Below, one piece after another: positions 16,432 to 24,924 of a DNA stretch of 36,330 nt. The notes under the pieces were generated by a model. The model was not told where the DNA came from and did not search any database. It saw nothing but the letters and a program-made list of their open reading frames with translations. Where the stretch lies: the NCBI GenBank assembly GCA_003139855.1, contig PLGY01000032.1, positions 1 to 36,330 on the forward strand, given 5' to 3'. Within the stretch, counting starts at the first letter, position 1, and every line of letters begins with the position of its first letter. The DNA is from Candidatus Methanoflorens stordalenmirensis (GTDB lineage: Archaea; Halobacteriota; Bog-38; Methanoflorentales; Methanoflorentaceae). The translations under genes were made by a program, and so were the position numbers.

Positions 16432-17463
16432 TTAGCGAGCCGAGCGCTCGGCTTCACGCTCCATGATCGTATCATAGACGCTGATATACCCGTCGACCAT
16501 GCGATCCACATCAAATCGCTCCGCGCGACTCCTGCACCGCTGCCTTCGAATGCTGTCAACCTCGCCCACTTTGTCGATCGCGTCGCGCACGCCCTTAACG
16601 ATAAAGCCTGTCTCTCCGTCGATGAGTATCTCCCGCACGCTGCCCTTGTCTGTGGCAATGACGGGCGTGCCACTTGCCAGAGATTCAATTAGGGTAAGAC
16701 CAAACGGCTCAGCAAAAGAGATCAGGTGCAAGCTGCAATATGCCTGCTTGAAAAGCTCATTTCTCGTTTTTTCGTCCACCGTGCCGAGATACTGTATCTG
16801 CTCCCCGTCGATCTCAGGCTTGACGCACGTCTCGAAATAGGCGCGATGCTCGCTCGCGACGAGTCCGGCAATTTTCAGCGTCATTCCGGTTTCTTTTGCC
16901 ACCTGAATGGCGCGGTGCGTCCCCTTGTCACGCGATATGCGTCCGAAGAACAGAAGATAATCATCGGGGGCGTCGCCATACTCAAAGGAGTCGACGTCGA
17001 TCCCGTTGTACACGGTGGCAACATAGTTTAGGCCTTCTGCTCGATCGGCGTTGCTGATGGACACGTAATAATTATCCCAGTACTTTCTATACACGGGCAG
17101 AATCCGATCTGAAGAGAATCCGTGTATTGTCGTAAGAAGAGGAGTATCGGTGAGCCGTGAGAAGGTCAGCGGATAGAAGTCATAGTGACTGTGAAGAATA
17201 TCGAATTCGTGCGCTTTTTCGAAGGCGTTTGATATGTGGAGCCATTGATAGACGCCAGCGTCAAGCGATTCATCTTCATAGAATCCATGAGGACACACCC
17301 ACTCAAGCTTTGCCTTCGTGACAGAGTCGCCGGTTGCGAAGAGCGTAACGTCGTAGCCTCGTTCGACCAAGCCTTCGGTCAGGTAATGGACGACAGTCTC
17401 CCAGGGCCCGTAACGGTGTGGCGGGGTTCTCCACGAGATGGGTCCCAACATTCCTATCTTCAA
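16432..17463 (-). CDS. GT4-family glycosyltransferase
   Basis: A GT-B fold retaining glycosyltransferase of family GT4 that uses a nucleotide sugar in the cytoplasm. An N-terminal acceptor domain starts KIGMLGPISWRTPP. YNGIDVDSF lies near 165, LFFGRISRDKGTH near 185-197, and the E-x7-E nucleotide-sugar motif EPFGLTLIE near 262-270, followed by SGTPVIATDKGSVREI. The start is TTG at 17463, which is convincing because GGAGGT (17470-17475, read on the minus strand) stands 6 nt before it. It lies 63 bp after metK and abuts the GT-C gene. Acceptor and sugar are unknown. Confidence 0.9.
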   Translation of the reverse strand: MKIGMLGPISWRTPPHRYGPWETVVHYLTEGLVERGYDVTLFATGDSVTKAKLEWVCPHGFYEDESLDAGVYQWLHISNAFEKAHEFDILHSHYDFYPLTFSRLTDTPLLTTIHGFSSDRILPVYRKYWDNYYVSISNADRAEGLNYVATVYNGIDVDSFEYGDAPDDYLLFFGRISRDKGTHRAIQVAKETGMTLKIAGLVASEHRAYFETCVKPEIDGEQIQYLGTVDEKTRNELFKQAYCSLHLISFAEPFGLTLIESLASGTPVIATDKGSVREILIDGETGFIVKGVRDAIDKVGEVDSIRRQRCRSRAERFDVDRMVDGYISVYDTIMEREAERSAR

Positions 17464-17526
17464 TAGGCAACCTCCGCGAGCGCGCTCAGTTGTGAACCAG
17501 ATACTATCCCCACTAGCAATCTTCGC

Positions 17527-18795
<1,269 letters not shown>

Positions 18796-18855
18796 CGTTC
18801 TTCTATTCGCTCCACGATTGACAACCTTTTTACCGGTAGGCCTTTATTATTGGTA

Positions 18856-18867
18856 CCTATATAAAGC
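18856..18867. promoter_or_regulatory. Shared TATA-like core between metK and ahcY
   Basis: CCTATATAAAGC reads as a TATA box on the plus strand (TATATAAAG) and, in reverse, on the minus strand (CTTTATATAGG). It could serve ahcY with a start near 18886 and metK with a start near 18836, so the two SAM-cycle genes may be controlled from one point. A second AT-rich site at 18842-18852 may serve metK instead. Confidence 0.5.
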
Positions 18868-18897
18868 GTACGGTTGCCGGAGGTAACTGCAAAGCAG

Positions 18898-18915
18898 ATG
18901 AGGAATTTTGCATGA
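18898..18915 (+). other. Five-codon upstream ORF overlapping the ahcY start
   Basis: ATG AGG AAT TTT GCA TGA encodes MRNFA, and its TGA overlaps the ahcY ATG as ATGA. The ahcY gene itself begins with nearly the same codons (ATG AGG AAC). A GGAGGT at 18879-18884 lies upstream. It may be a coupling leader peptide, a relic of a duplicated start, or chance. Confidence 0.3.
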
Positions 18916-20165
18916 GGAACATAATTAAGGACATAAACCTCGCTGATGCAGGGGAACGACGAATTGAATGGGCTCGCAGGCACATGCCCGTTCTTGAGAA
19001 TATTAAGAGTGAATTTACGCGCGAAAAACCACTTAATGGCATTAACATTACTGCGTGTCTTCACGTTACGGTCGAAACCGCGAACCTTATCCGTGTGCTC
19101 AGCGCCGGAGGAGCGAATGTCGCCCTCGCAGGCTCAAATCCTCTCAGCACACAAGACGACGTCGCCGCTGCTCTCGCAAACGATGGGATCTCGGTATGCG
19201 CCTTTCACGGCGAAAGCGACGCTGAGTATCATGCGTGCATAGAAGAGGCACTCAAGATCGGGCCGCATGTCACGCTTGACGACGGCGCGGACGTTATCGC
19301 CACGGTCCACAATGATCATCCCGAATACCTCAGCGCGGTGATAGGCGGCTGCGAGGAGACGACAACAGGCGTCATCAGGTTGAGGGCAATGGCGGCAGAA
19401 GGCGCGCTCAAATATCCTGTGATCGCCGTCAACGATGCCGAAACCAAGATGATGTTTGACAACCGGTACGGGACGGGACAAAGCAGCCTTCACGGCATCA
19501 TGAATGCGACAAATTTCTTGTTTGCCGGAAAAGTCGTAGTCGTCGTCGGCTATGGGTGGTGTGGCCGAGGCGTCGCAGCGCGCGCAAAAGGCCTCGGCTC
19601 GAACGTGGTTATTGTCGAGGTCGAACCACGAAAAGCCCTTGAGGCGGCAATGGACGGCTTCAGAGTGATGCCGATGCGCGATGCAGCGCGGATCGGAGAT
19701 CTCTTCATCACGGTCACCGGCGACGTGTCAGTAATTCGAGGGGAGCACTTCGAGGTTATGAAAGACCAGGCTATCGTCTGCAATTCAGGACACTTCAACG
19801 TAGAACTCGATCTGGAAGCGCTCAAGGGGATGGCGACAAGCACGACGAATGTCAAAGAGAACGTGGACGAGTATCGAATGCCCGATGGCAGGACGCTCTA
19901 TGTGCTTGCAGAGGGAAGGCTGATCAACCTCGCAGCGGCTTTCGGGCACCCACCCGAGGTTATGGACATGAGTTTCGCGAACCAGGCACTGTGCGTTAAA
20001 TACGTCGTCGAAAATCACGCGCATCTGAGCAACTCGGTGCACAGTGTGCCGATGACAATAGACAAACGGGTAGCTATACTGAAGCTTAGTGCGATCGGTA
20101 TTGAGATTGAGCGACTCACCCCGCAGCAGGAGGCGTACCTCCACTCGTGGACGCTCGGAACGTAG
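18912..20165 (+). CDS. ahcY: Adenosylhomocysteinase (SAH or S-inosylhomocysteine hydrolase)
   Basis: The NAD-dependent enzyme cleaves S-adenosylhomocysteine to adenosine and homocysteine, removing the inhibitory product of methyltransferases. The substrate side has LAGSNPLSTQDDVAA (72-86), VHNDHPEYL (132-140) and EETTTGV (148-154). Catalytic NDAETKMMFDNRYGTGQS lies at about 174-191 and the NAD motif GYGWCGRG at 213-220. The 417-aa form lacks the C-terminal Lys-Tyr tail of eukaryotic enzymes, as in archaea and Thermotoga. In some methanogens the homologue prefers S-inosylhomocysteine; the sequence alone cannot tell. GATGAGG at 18897-18903 is a suitable ribosome binding site. It heads the plus-strand set with APH-like, APS-kinase-like and IMPase genes. 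Confidence 0.95.
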   Translation: MRNIIKDINLADAGERRIEWARRHMPVLENIKSEFTREKPLNGINITACLHVTVETANLIRVLSAGGANVALAGSNPLSTQDDVAAALANDGISVCAFHGESDAEYHACIEEALKIGPHVTLDDGADVIATVHNDHPEYLSAVIGGCEETTTGVIRLRAMAAEGALKYPVIAVNDAETKMMFDNRYGTGQSSLHGIMNATNFLFAGKVVVVVGYGWCGRGVAARAKGLGSNVVIVEVEPRKALEAAMDGFRVMPMRDAARIGDLFITVTGDVSVIRGEHFEVMKDQAIVCNSGHFNVELDLEALKGMATSTTNVKENVDEYRMPDGRTLYVLAEGRLINLAAAFGHPPEVMDMSFANQALCVKYVVENHAHLSNSVHSVPMTIDKRVAILKLSAIGIEIERLTPQQEAYLHSWTLGT

Positions 20166-20203
20166 CTCATCTGTGCGCACGTTGCTTTAGGGGAGAGGTT
20201 CGA

Positions 20204-21292
20204 ATGCAAGAAACTTTACCGATGACCGCGATCGATGACTATGTAAAAGACGTATTTGGAAGCGACGCGAACGTCGTGGAGGTCAGCGAACTTGGTCACC
20301 CAACCGAGGAGCTTAAAGGCTTTGGTTATGGAAGGCCCTACCAGATTACGTTTTCGCTCGACGGCGTGCTCAAATCCGTTGTGCTTTCGTCAATGCGACG
20401 TGAGGGCGGCTTTGGTCACGATCACTTCTCTGACCGGGCCCAGATACTTATCTGGCAGCACGCCACCTTTGGCTTACTCCCTCGGCACGTTCGCGCTTTC
20501 GACGTGGGCTACTTCACCCGTGACGGAAGGATGCGATCTGCCCGAGACGCCGACGAGTACTTCATCCTGATGGATCTGGTCACGGGAACCGAGTACTTCC
20601 TCGACCTCAATACCATTAGCGACTCGGGCACGCTCACCGATCTCGACGTGGCCCGAGCGGAAGCGCTCTCAAATTACCTCGTCGCTACACACGCCGTGAA
20701 ACGCGATGAACCCGTTCTCTACACGCGCCGCATACGCGAGCTTATAGGTCACGGCGAGCTTATTATGGGCCTGATCGATAGCTACCCGAATAACTTCGAC
20801 GCATTTTCGCAAGATGATTTCCGCCTGCTCGAAAAGCGCTGCATTGACTGGCGATATGCGCTAAAAGATCGAGCGCATCGACTCTGCGTGGTCCACGGCG
20901 ATTATCACCCGTGGAACATCATGTTCAGAGACGGTACTGATCTTACCGTTCTCGACAGGAGCCGCGGAGAATTCGGAGAAGCCGCCGATGACGTGACGTC
21001 GTTAAGCGTGAACTATCTCTTTTATTCAATCCAGAAGTACGGGAAGCTTACAAGAGAGTTCAAGACGCTGTTTGACTCGTTCATACGAAACTACCTGCAG
21101 GAGACGCAAGATCACGAACTCCTTGAGGTTATACAACCATTCTATGCTTTCAGAGGGCTTGTTGTGGCAAGCCCCATATGGTATCCGAACATCGATCAGC
21201 AGGTGCGACAGCGGCTGTTCAACTTCGTGCGAAACGTGCTTGAAGCCGAAACGTTCGACTATAAGAACGTCAATGCGCTCTTAAAAGATTGA
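20204..21292 (+). CDS. APH-family small-molecule kinase
   Basis: The protein has the aminoglycoside-phosphotransferase/choline-kinase fold. The catalytic loop HGDYHPWN is at residues 231-238 and the metal-binding Asp at 251 in VLDRSRGEFGEAADD. Such kinases phosphorylate sugars, choline, homoserine or similar small molecules; the substrate here is unknown. ATG 20204 is chosen because GGGAGAGG stands just before it and because it avoids overlap with ahcY; an in-frame start at 20147 would run into ahcY. The length of 362 aa is at the upper end of the family. It lies 38 bp after ahcY and 22 bp before the next kinase-like gene, so co-transcription is likely. Confidence 0.82.
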   Translation: MQETLPMTAIDDYVKDVFGSDANVVEVSELGHPTEELKGFGYGRPYQITFSLDGVLKSVVLSSMRREGGFGHDHFSDRAQILIWQHATFGLLPRHVRAFDVGYFTRDGRMRSARDADEYFILMDLVTGTEYFLDLNTISDSGTLTDLDVARAEALSNYLVATHAVKRDEPVLYTRRIRELIGHGELIMGLIDSYPNNFDAFSQDDFRLLEKRCIDWRYALKDRAHRLCVVHGDYHPWNIMFRDGTDLTVLDRSRGEFGEAADDVTSLSVNYLFYSIQKYGKLTREFKTLFDSFIRNYLQETQDHELLEVIQPFYAFRGLVVASPIWYPNIDQQVRQRLFNFVRNVLEAETFDYKNVNALLKD

Positions 21293-21314
21293 TCCCATAG
21301 GGTGACCCTTGACA

Positions 21315-21851
21315 ATGGCCTGGGCTATTTGGATTACTGGACTTCCCGGAAGCGGCAAAACCTCTATTGCACGAGAAGTTGCCGAGAGCCTCCAGGACGA
21401 AAGGCTAAAAACACTGCAACTTGACGAGATTCGGACTATCGTTACTCCCCAGCCGACGTATTCAGAGCAGGAACGCGATATCGTCTACGCGTTTCTCGCG
21501 TACACGGCGAAGGTACTTACCGAGTGTGGGGTAAACGTTATTATTGACGCGACGGCAAACCGAAAACGCTATCGCGCTCTCGCCCGTCGACTCATACCCC
21601 GCTTCGCCGAAGTTTATGTCAGCTGTTCGCTTGACACGTGCGTGCAGCGCGAGGCACATCGGGTGACAGAGTTCACACCATCGGGCATTTATGAGAAATC
21701 ACATGCGAGCGAGGCTGCCGTGCCTGGGGTGAACGTGGCATTCGAGACGACCGAAGACCCTGAATTAACCATAGACAGCGAGCGCGTTGCGCCGACCGAG
21801 GCAGCCAAAGTCATCGTGCAGGAGATAAGGCGACTTTTTGATGGAACTTGA
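21315..21851 (+). CDS. APS-kinase-like P-loop kinase
   Basis: A P-loop kinase of the adenylylsulfate-kinase group: Walker A GLPGSGKT at 9-16, then LQLDEIRTIVTP where APS kinase has LDGDxVR, followed by a Walker-B-like VIIDATANRKRYR and a lid with SLDTCVQREAHR. The conserved LDGD is changed to QLDE, so PAPS synthesis is not assured; related enzymes phosphorylate other small acceptors. ATG 21315 is preferred to TTG 21309 because GGGTGA is then 9 nt upstream. Length is 178 aa. The stop overlaps the start of the IMPase gene by 11 nt, which is strong evidence of coupled expression. Confidence 0.78.
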   Translation: MAWAIWITGLPGSGKTSIAREVAESLQDERLKTLQLDEIRTIVTPQPTYSEQERDIVYAFLAYTAKVLTECGVNVIIDATANRKRYRALARRLIPRFAEVYVSCSLDTCVQREAHRVTEFTPSGIYEKSHASEAAVPGVNVAFETTEDPELTIDSERVAPTEAAKVIVQEIRRLFDGT

Positions 21852-22644
21852 TAACATTGTGGCCATGGCTACGCGGGCAATGGAGTCCGTGCTTGCGTTC
21901 GTCAAAACGGAGACAGAGTTCTCCGCGATAACAAAGCAGAAAGAGCGCGACGTGACGCGGAGGTTCGATCTCGTTGCTGAGCAAACGCTGCAAGAAGAGC
22001 TGCTCGCCAGAGAGATCAGCGCGCGAATTGTCTCAGAAGAATGGGGCGACCACACCATTGGAGACGACCCGCAGTGCACGTTCATCTTCGATCCGGTCGA
22101 CGGATCCACCAACGTCGCCATCGGTTTTCCGTACTTTTGCTCGTCGCTCGCCTATGCACCGAAAATCGACGACGTCACCTTGAGTGATGTCACCATGGGC
22201 GCAGTAGTCACAAACTCCTTAGACGCATATGCCGCCAAACGAGGCGACGGCGCGCGCTTCAACACGACACCGCTCGTGACGAAAAAATCCCCTAGGCCTA
22301 GAAAGCCCGTGGTCGCTGGATACGCTTATGGGGTATCGCGCATTCCGCGTGGACTTATCGAGCTCGAAAAGCGCAGCATCGTGCGGATTTTCGGAAGCAT
22401 TGCTTACGACCTGTGTCAGGTCGCCTCGGGAACGCTCGACGCAGTCGTTGACACGAGAGATCGCCTAAGCAGTTACGACATTGCCGCCGCGCAGCTCATC
22501 GTACGCGAGTCGCACGGATTCGTCACGACGGGTGATGGCAGCCCACTAGATGCCCCAGTCACCGCCACTAATCTATCCCTCGTTTGTTCCATAGACCCAA
22601 CGCTGCACGACACAATCGTGCAGACGTTGCGCCAATTCTCATAG
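21841..22644 (+). CDS. Inositol-monophosphatase-family phosphatase
   Basis: A metal-dependent phosphatase of the IMPase/FBPase/CysQ superfamily. The metal-binding Glu pair is SEE at 65-67, and DPVDGSTN lies at 84-91 followed by GFPYF (95-99). The C-terminal YDIAAAQLIVRESHG block provides the last metal ligand. In archaea members may act on inositol phosphates, fructose bisphosphate or 3'-phosphoadenosine 5'-phosphate (PAP). Placement after an APS-kinase-like gene makes PAP a candidate (inference). ATG 21841 is used; the preceding TTG 21838 is in frame but unnecessary. The 11-nt overlap with the kinase gene indicates one transcript. The gene ends the ahcY set. Confidence 0.9.
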   Translation: MELDNIVAMATRAMESVLAFVKTETEFSAITKQKERDVTRRFDLVAEQTLQEELLAREISARIVSEEWGDHTIGDDPQCTFIFDPVDGSTNVAIGFPYFCSSLAYAPKIDDVTLSDVTMGAVVTNSLDAYAAKRGDGARFNTTPLVTKKSPRPRKPVVAGYAYGVSRIPRGLIELEKRSIVRIFGSIAYDLCQVASGTLDAVVDTRDRLSSYDIAAAQLIVRESHGFVTTGDGSPLDAPVTATNLSLVCSIDPTLHDTIVQTLRQFS

Positions 22645-22673
22645 GATGGATTGCCCCGACCCCACAACGACAC

Positions 22674-22734
22674 ATCTTGATTGGTCAAGCCTTCTGCCTC
22701 TAGTTTTGTCAAACTGAAGGCAGGCGGCCAAGAT
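22674..22734. ncRNA. Candidate structured RNA element with alternative stems
   Basis: An outer stem ATCTTG (22674-22679) pairs with CAAGAT (22729-22734). Inside is a hairpin AGTTT/AAACT (22702-22706 with 22711-22715, loop TGTC). It can be extended in two mutually exclusive ways: GCCTTC (22689-22694) with GAAGGC (22716-22721), or CTGCCT (22694-22699) with AGGCAG (22718-22723). Function and strand are unknown. Confidence 0.35.
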
Positions 22735-22837
22735 TTCCCGACGCCCGAGACTGCATCGTCGCTGACGCAAAGCTCAATAAGACCTCTGCGCTTACTCGAG
22801 ACAGGAACAGCCGTTGCATCTCTCAACAAAAACTATG

Positions 22838-22894
22838 GTCTGGGGGGAAAAGCAGATTTGAACTTCTGAGGTAAGGTTCCGTTCCCCCCCAGAC
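22838..22894 (-). ncRNA. Stem-loop with tRNA T-arm-like segment
   Basis: A perfect 10-bp inverted repeat (GTCTGGGGGG at 22838-22847, CCCCCCAGAC at 22885-22894) encloses 37 nt. On the minus strand the loop contains AGAAG-TTCAAAT-CTGCT, which looks like a tRNA T-arm with one mismatch, followed by a C-rich strand as in an acceptor stem. D and anticodon arms are missing. A TTTTT run follows about 5 nt after the stem on the minus strand, as in a terminator. It may be a tRNA relic, a small RNA or a terminator. Confidence 0.35.
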
Positions 22895-23077
22895 TAAAGG
22901 GCGCACAAAAATCGGTACTGTGTAGACTCGCTAGAATATAAACCTGACTTGAAACAGAGGCTTGGGTGTGGCGGCACAGTTAATAAGGTCGCTATCATGA
23001 CGGTTCGCGGCTACATCCGCGACTTTCCGGACAGCGCCCCAAACCAAAAACACACCGTAGCCCTACGCGCTCGACTA

Positions 23078-23377
23078 TTACGTCTTTTCGTAACACGCCC
23101 ACATCTTGAAAAAATCGGTCCTAGTAATTTTCAGCTCGTGAATGATGCTATGCAGCAACCCTTTAGGAAGCTCGCGATGAGCGTGTATCGGTATCGTGGT
23201 TGCCTGACCGCCCTCAGAAACTAGTCGAACGTGTGAACCTCGCGTGCGAGTGACGCGATAACCTAAGGACTCTAGGAACTTGACGAGTTCGCTGCCGCTC
23301 ACCGACGGAAACTTCTCGATGTGTGCCGCGGCGGCGCCCTTTTGCTCGCAGCTCGGGATCGGCTTCAGTTCCGTCAC
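23078..23377 (-). CDS. hicA: HicA-type mRNA interferase toxin
   Basis: HicA toxins are small double-stranded-RNA-binding-fold ribonucleases. The core is visible: FPSVSGSELVKFLESLGYRV, then RGSHVRL with catalytic H49, then TTIPIHAHRELPKGLLHSII. The core of about 75 residues is of normal size, but a 20-residue N-terminal extension precedes it because the only usable start is GTG 23377. That GTG overlaps the hicB stop (GTGA), so translation is probably coupled. The order antitoxin first, toxin second is the less common HicBA arrangement. The toxin appears intact. Confidence 0.85.
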   Translation of the reverse strand: MTELKPIPSCEQKGAAAAHIEKFPSVSGSELVKFLESLGYRVTRTRGSHVRLVSEGGQATTIPIHAHRELPKGLLHSIIHELKITRTDFFKMWACYEKT

Positions 23378-23538
23378 TCCTCCTCAAGCTCCGCCTCGCA
23401 GAGCTGAATGCACTCCTTGATGTTATCCAGTGCCTCTTCGAGTGTTGTGCCGTATGAGTGACAGCCTTTTAAGGTCGGACACGTTGCAATGTAGTAACCG
23501 GCATCATCTCTTCTTATAACGATCTGGCATTCCTCCAT
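23374..23538 (-). CDS. hicB: HicB-type antitoxin, short form
   Basis: A 54-aa protein: MEECQIVIRRDDAGYYIATC, then PTLKGCHSYGTTLEEALDNI and KECIQLCEAELEEE. This is the HicB partial RNase-H fold that neutralises HicA, with the typical CPTLKGCHSYG and EEALDNIKE blocks. It has five cysteines and no C-terminal HTH or ribbon-helix-helix domain, so it probably cannot repress its own promoter as longer HicB proteins do. The ATG has GGGGTGG upstream. It overlaps hicA by 4 nt. Confidence 0.88.
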   Translation of the reverse strand: MEECQIVIRRDDAGYYIATCPTLKGCHSYGTTLEEALDNIKECIQLCEAELEEE

Positions 23539-23570
23539 TAACTGCCACCCCTAAAAGGGCTTCTCGTGCA

Positions 23571-23581
23571 CGTATAATAAT
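23571..23581 (-). promoter_or_regulatory. Probable TATA box of hicBA
   Basis: On the minus strand, ATTATTATACG lies about 35 bp before the hicB ATG and would start transcription near 23550, leaving a leader of about 12 nt. The rest of the 23582-23800 stretch shows no gene I can support. Confidence 0.45.
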
Positions 23582-23800
23582 GCTTGCACTAGCGATGGAT
23601 ATTCTCGCGAAAGCTGATGAGTTTGACTCCGGTTCCATCGAAGCGAGACTTGATAGGCATTAAAGAAAAGCTTCGTCATTGAATGCGCCGTTGAGCTCCG
23701 ACGAGGAGCCAACAAAGGCTTAAGTCTGCAGACACTCCTTTCTGAATAGGTCATCCGGCCGTGTTTTGCACGGTCAGAAATATGACGTGGACGCGCTGTT

Positions 23801-24880
23801 GTGTTAATTGAAGGCCACGACAATCAGAAGCTCAGCCGAGTCGGTGCGCGGATCAAGTCTCGCGTAAATCAAGCGAGCGATGCTGCTGACGCAGAGAGAG
23901 TGGGTTCTTCTCAGTTCACTCCCGCACTATTCTACGCCAAAGACCACGACGACTATGCGCAAGCACTTGCGCTCAAGCGAGCTTTAATCGAAAAGCACGA
24001 CGGGAAAGCGCTCGAAGAGGTGACTCCTGGAACCGAACTCGTCACTGAGCGCGGGACGTGTTACCGCGTAGACACGGAAGAGAGGGTACGTATACATACG
24101 ATACCTCAAAAGAGAGCCGAAGAGAGCCTATTAGCAGATTTTAAGCTCCTCCACGGCGTTAGAGAGACGACCGAGCGCGCCTTGAAGGAGCGTGGCTACC
24201 GCAACATCGCTGATCTCGTCGAGCACGACCGCTTTGGCGCGCAGGCGCTCAGCTTCTTAAAGCTTGTCGAAACGCGCGACACGGGTGAATTGATCGAATG
24301 GGTTGGAAGAAGGTTTCCGAGATCCGATCCGCTCGCACTGCACGCCTCAGGCTTTCACACGCCAGACCAGTTGCTTTTTGTGGATCTCGAGACGCTAGGG
24401 CTCTTCTCTAGCCCAATCATAATCATAGGAGTTGCAGAGGCGGTCGACGAGACCCTGACCGTCCGCCAGTACGTTTCAAGAAACGTAGGCGAAGAACCGG
24501 CGGCACTGGCGGCGCTGCTTTCGCACGTTAACTCAAGCACTGCTCTTGTAACGTTCAACGGGAGGGCTTTTGACGTTCCTTTCCTTGAACAGCGCCTCGC
24601 TTATTACCAGATCCACGGCAATCTACAGAGGGCTCACTTCGATATGCTCCACTTCGCGCGACGAAGGTGGCGAGGACTGACCCCTGACTTCAGGCTGGCC
24701 TCGTTGGAAAAATACGTGCTAGGCGCTCGTCAATCAGATATTCCTAGCGCGCTAGTGCCGGAGTTCTATGAGACCTATCTACGCACTCAGAACGCCGGAC
24801 CGTTACTAGCGGTTATCGACCATAACAGACAGGATCTAATCGCGCTGGCGCACATTTTCTCCAAGATTTGTGAGGGGTAA
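23801..24880 (+). CDS. MrfB-like 3'-5' exonuclease (YprB/RNase H-like)
   Basis: The C-terminal half is a DEDDh exonuclease domain of the YprB type: FVDLETLGL with D195 and E197, FNGRAFD with D258, and HNRQDLIAL with H341 and D345. HFDMLHFARRRW (279-290) is also typical. The N-terminal half contains a helix-hairpin-helix-like segment (GVRETTERALKERGYRNIADL, starting at about 119). In Bacillus subtilis the homologue MrfB acts with helicase MrfA to repair mitomycin C damage. Here the MrfA-like gene follows 44 bp downstream on the same strand. The start is GTG 23801; the N-terminus is not certain. Length 359 aa. Confidence 0.85.
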   Translation: MLIEGHDNQKLSRVGARIKSRVNQASDAADAERVGSSQFTPALFYAKDHDDYAQALALKRALIEKHDGKALEEVTPGTELVTERGTCYRVDTEERVRIHTIPQKRAEESLLADFKLLHGVRETTERALKERGYRNIADLVEHDRFGAQALSFLKLVETRDTGELIEWVGRRFPRSDPLALHASGFHTPDQLLFVDLETLGLFSSPIIIIGVAEAVDETLTVRQYVSRNVGEEPAALAALLSHVNSSTALVTFNGRAFDVPFLEQRLAYYQIHGNLQRAHFDMLHFARRRWRGLTPDFRLASLEKYVLGARQSDIPSALVPEFYETYLRTQNAGPLLAVIDHNRQDLIALAHIFSKICEG

Positions 24881-24924
24881 GTATATCTGTCGAGACTGTT
24901 CTGCGAATCCTGCAAAGCGACCCA

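Larger units (their letters stand above)
22645..23077. other. 433-bp intergenic region with two stem-loops
   Basis: No protein gene is convincing here. Two RNA-like elements are listed separately (22674-22734 and 22838-22894). A short hairpin (TCGCGG/CCGCGA, 23005-23022) lies just past the end of the hicA gene and might be its terminator, though no T-run follows. The region could hold an uncharacterised non-coding RNA. Confidence 0.5.

Noticed and set aside
20147-20203. Longer start for the APH-family kinase
   Set aside because: It would overlap ahcY and lacks a ribosome binding site, whereas ATG 20204 has GGGAGAGG at good spacing.
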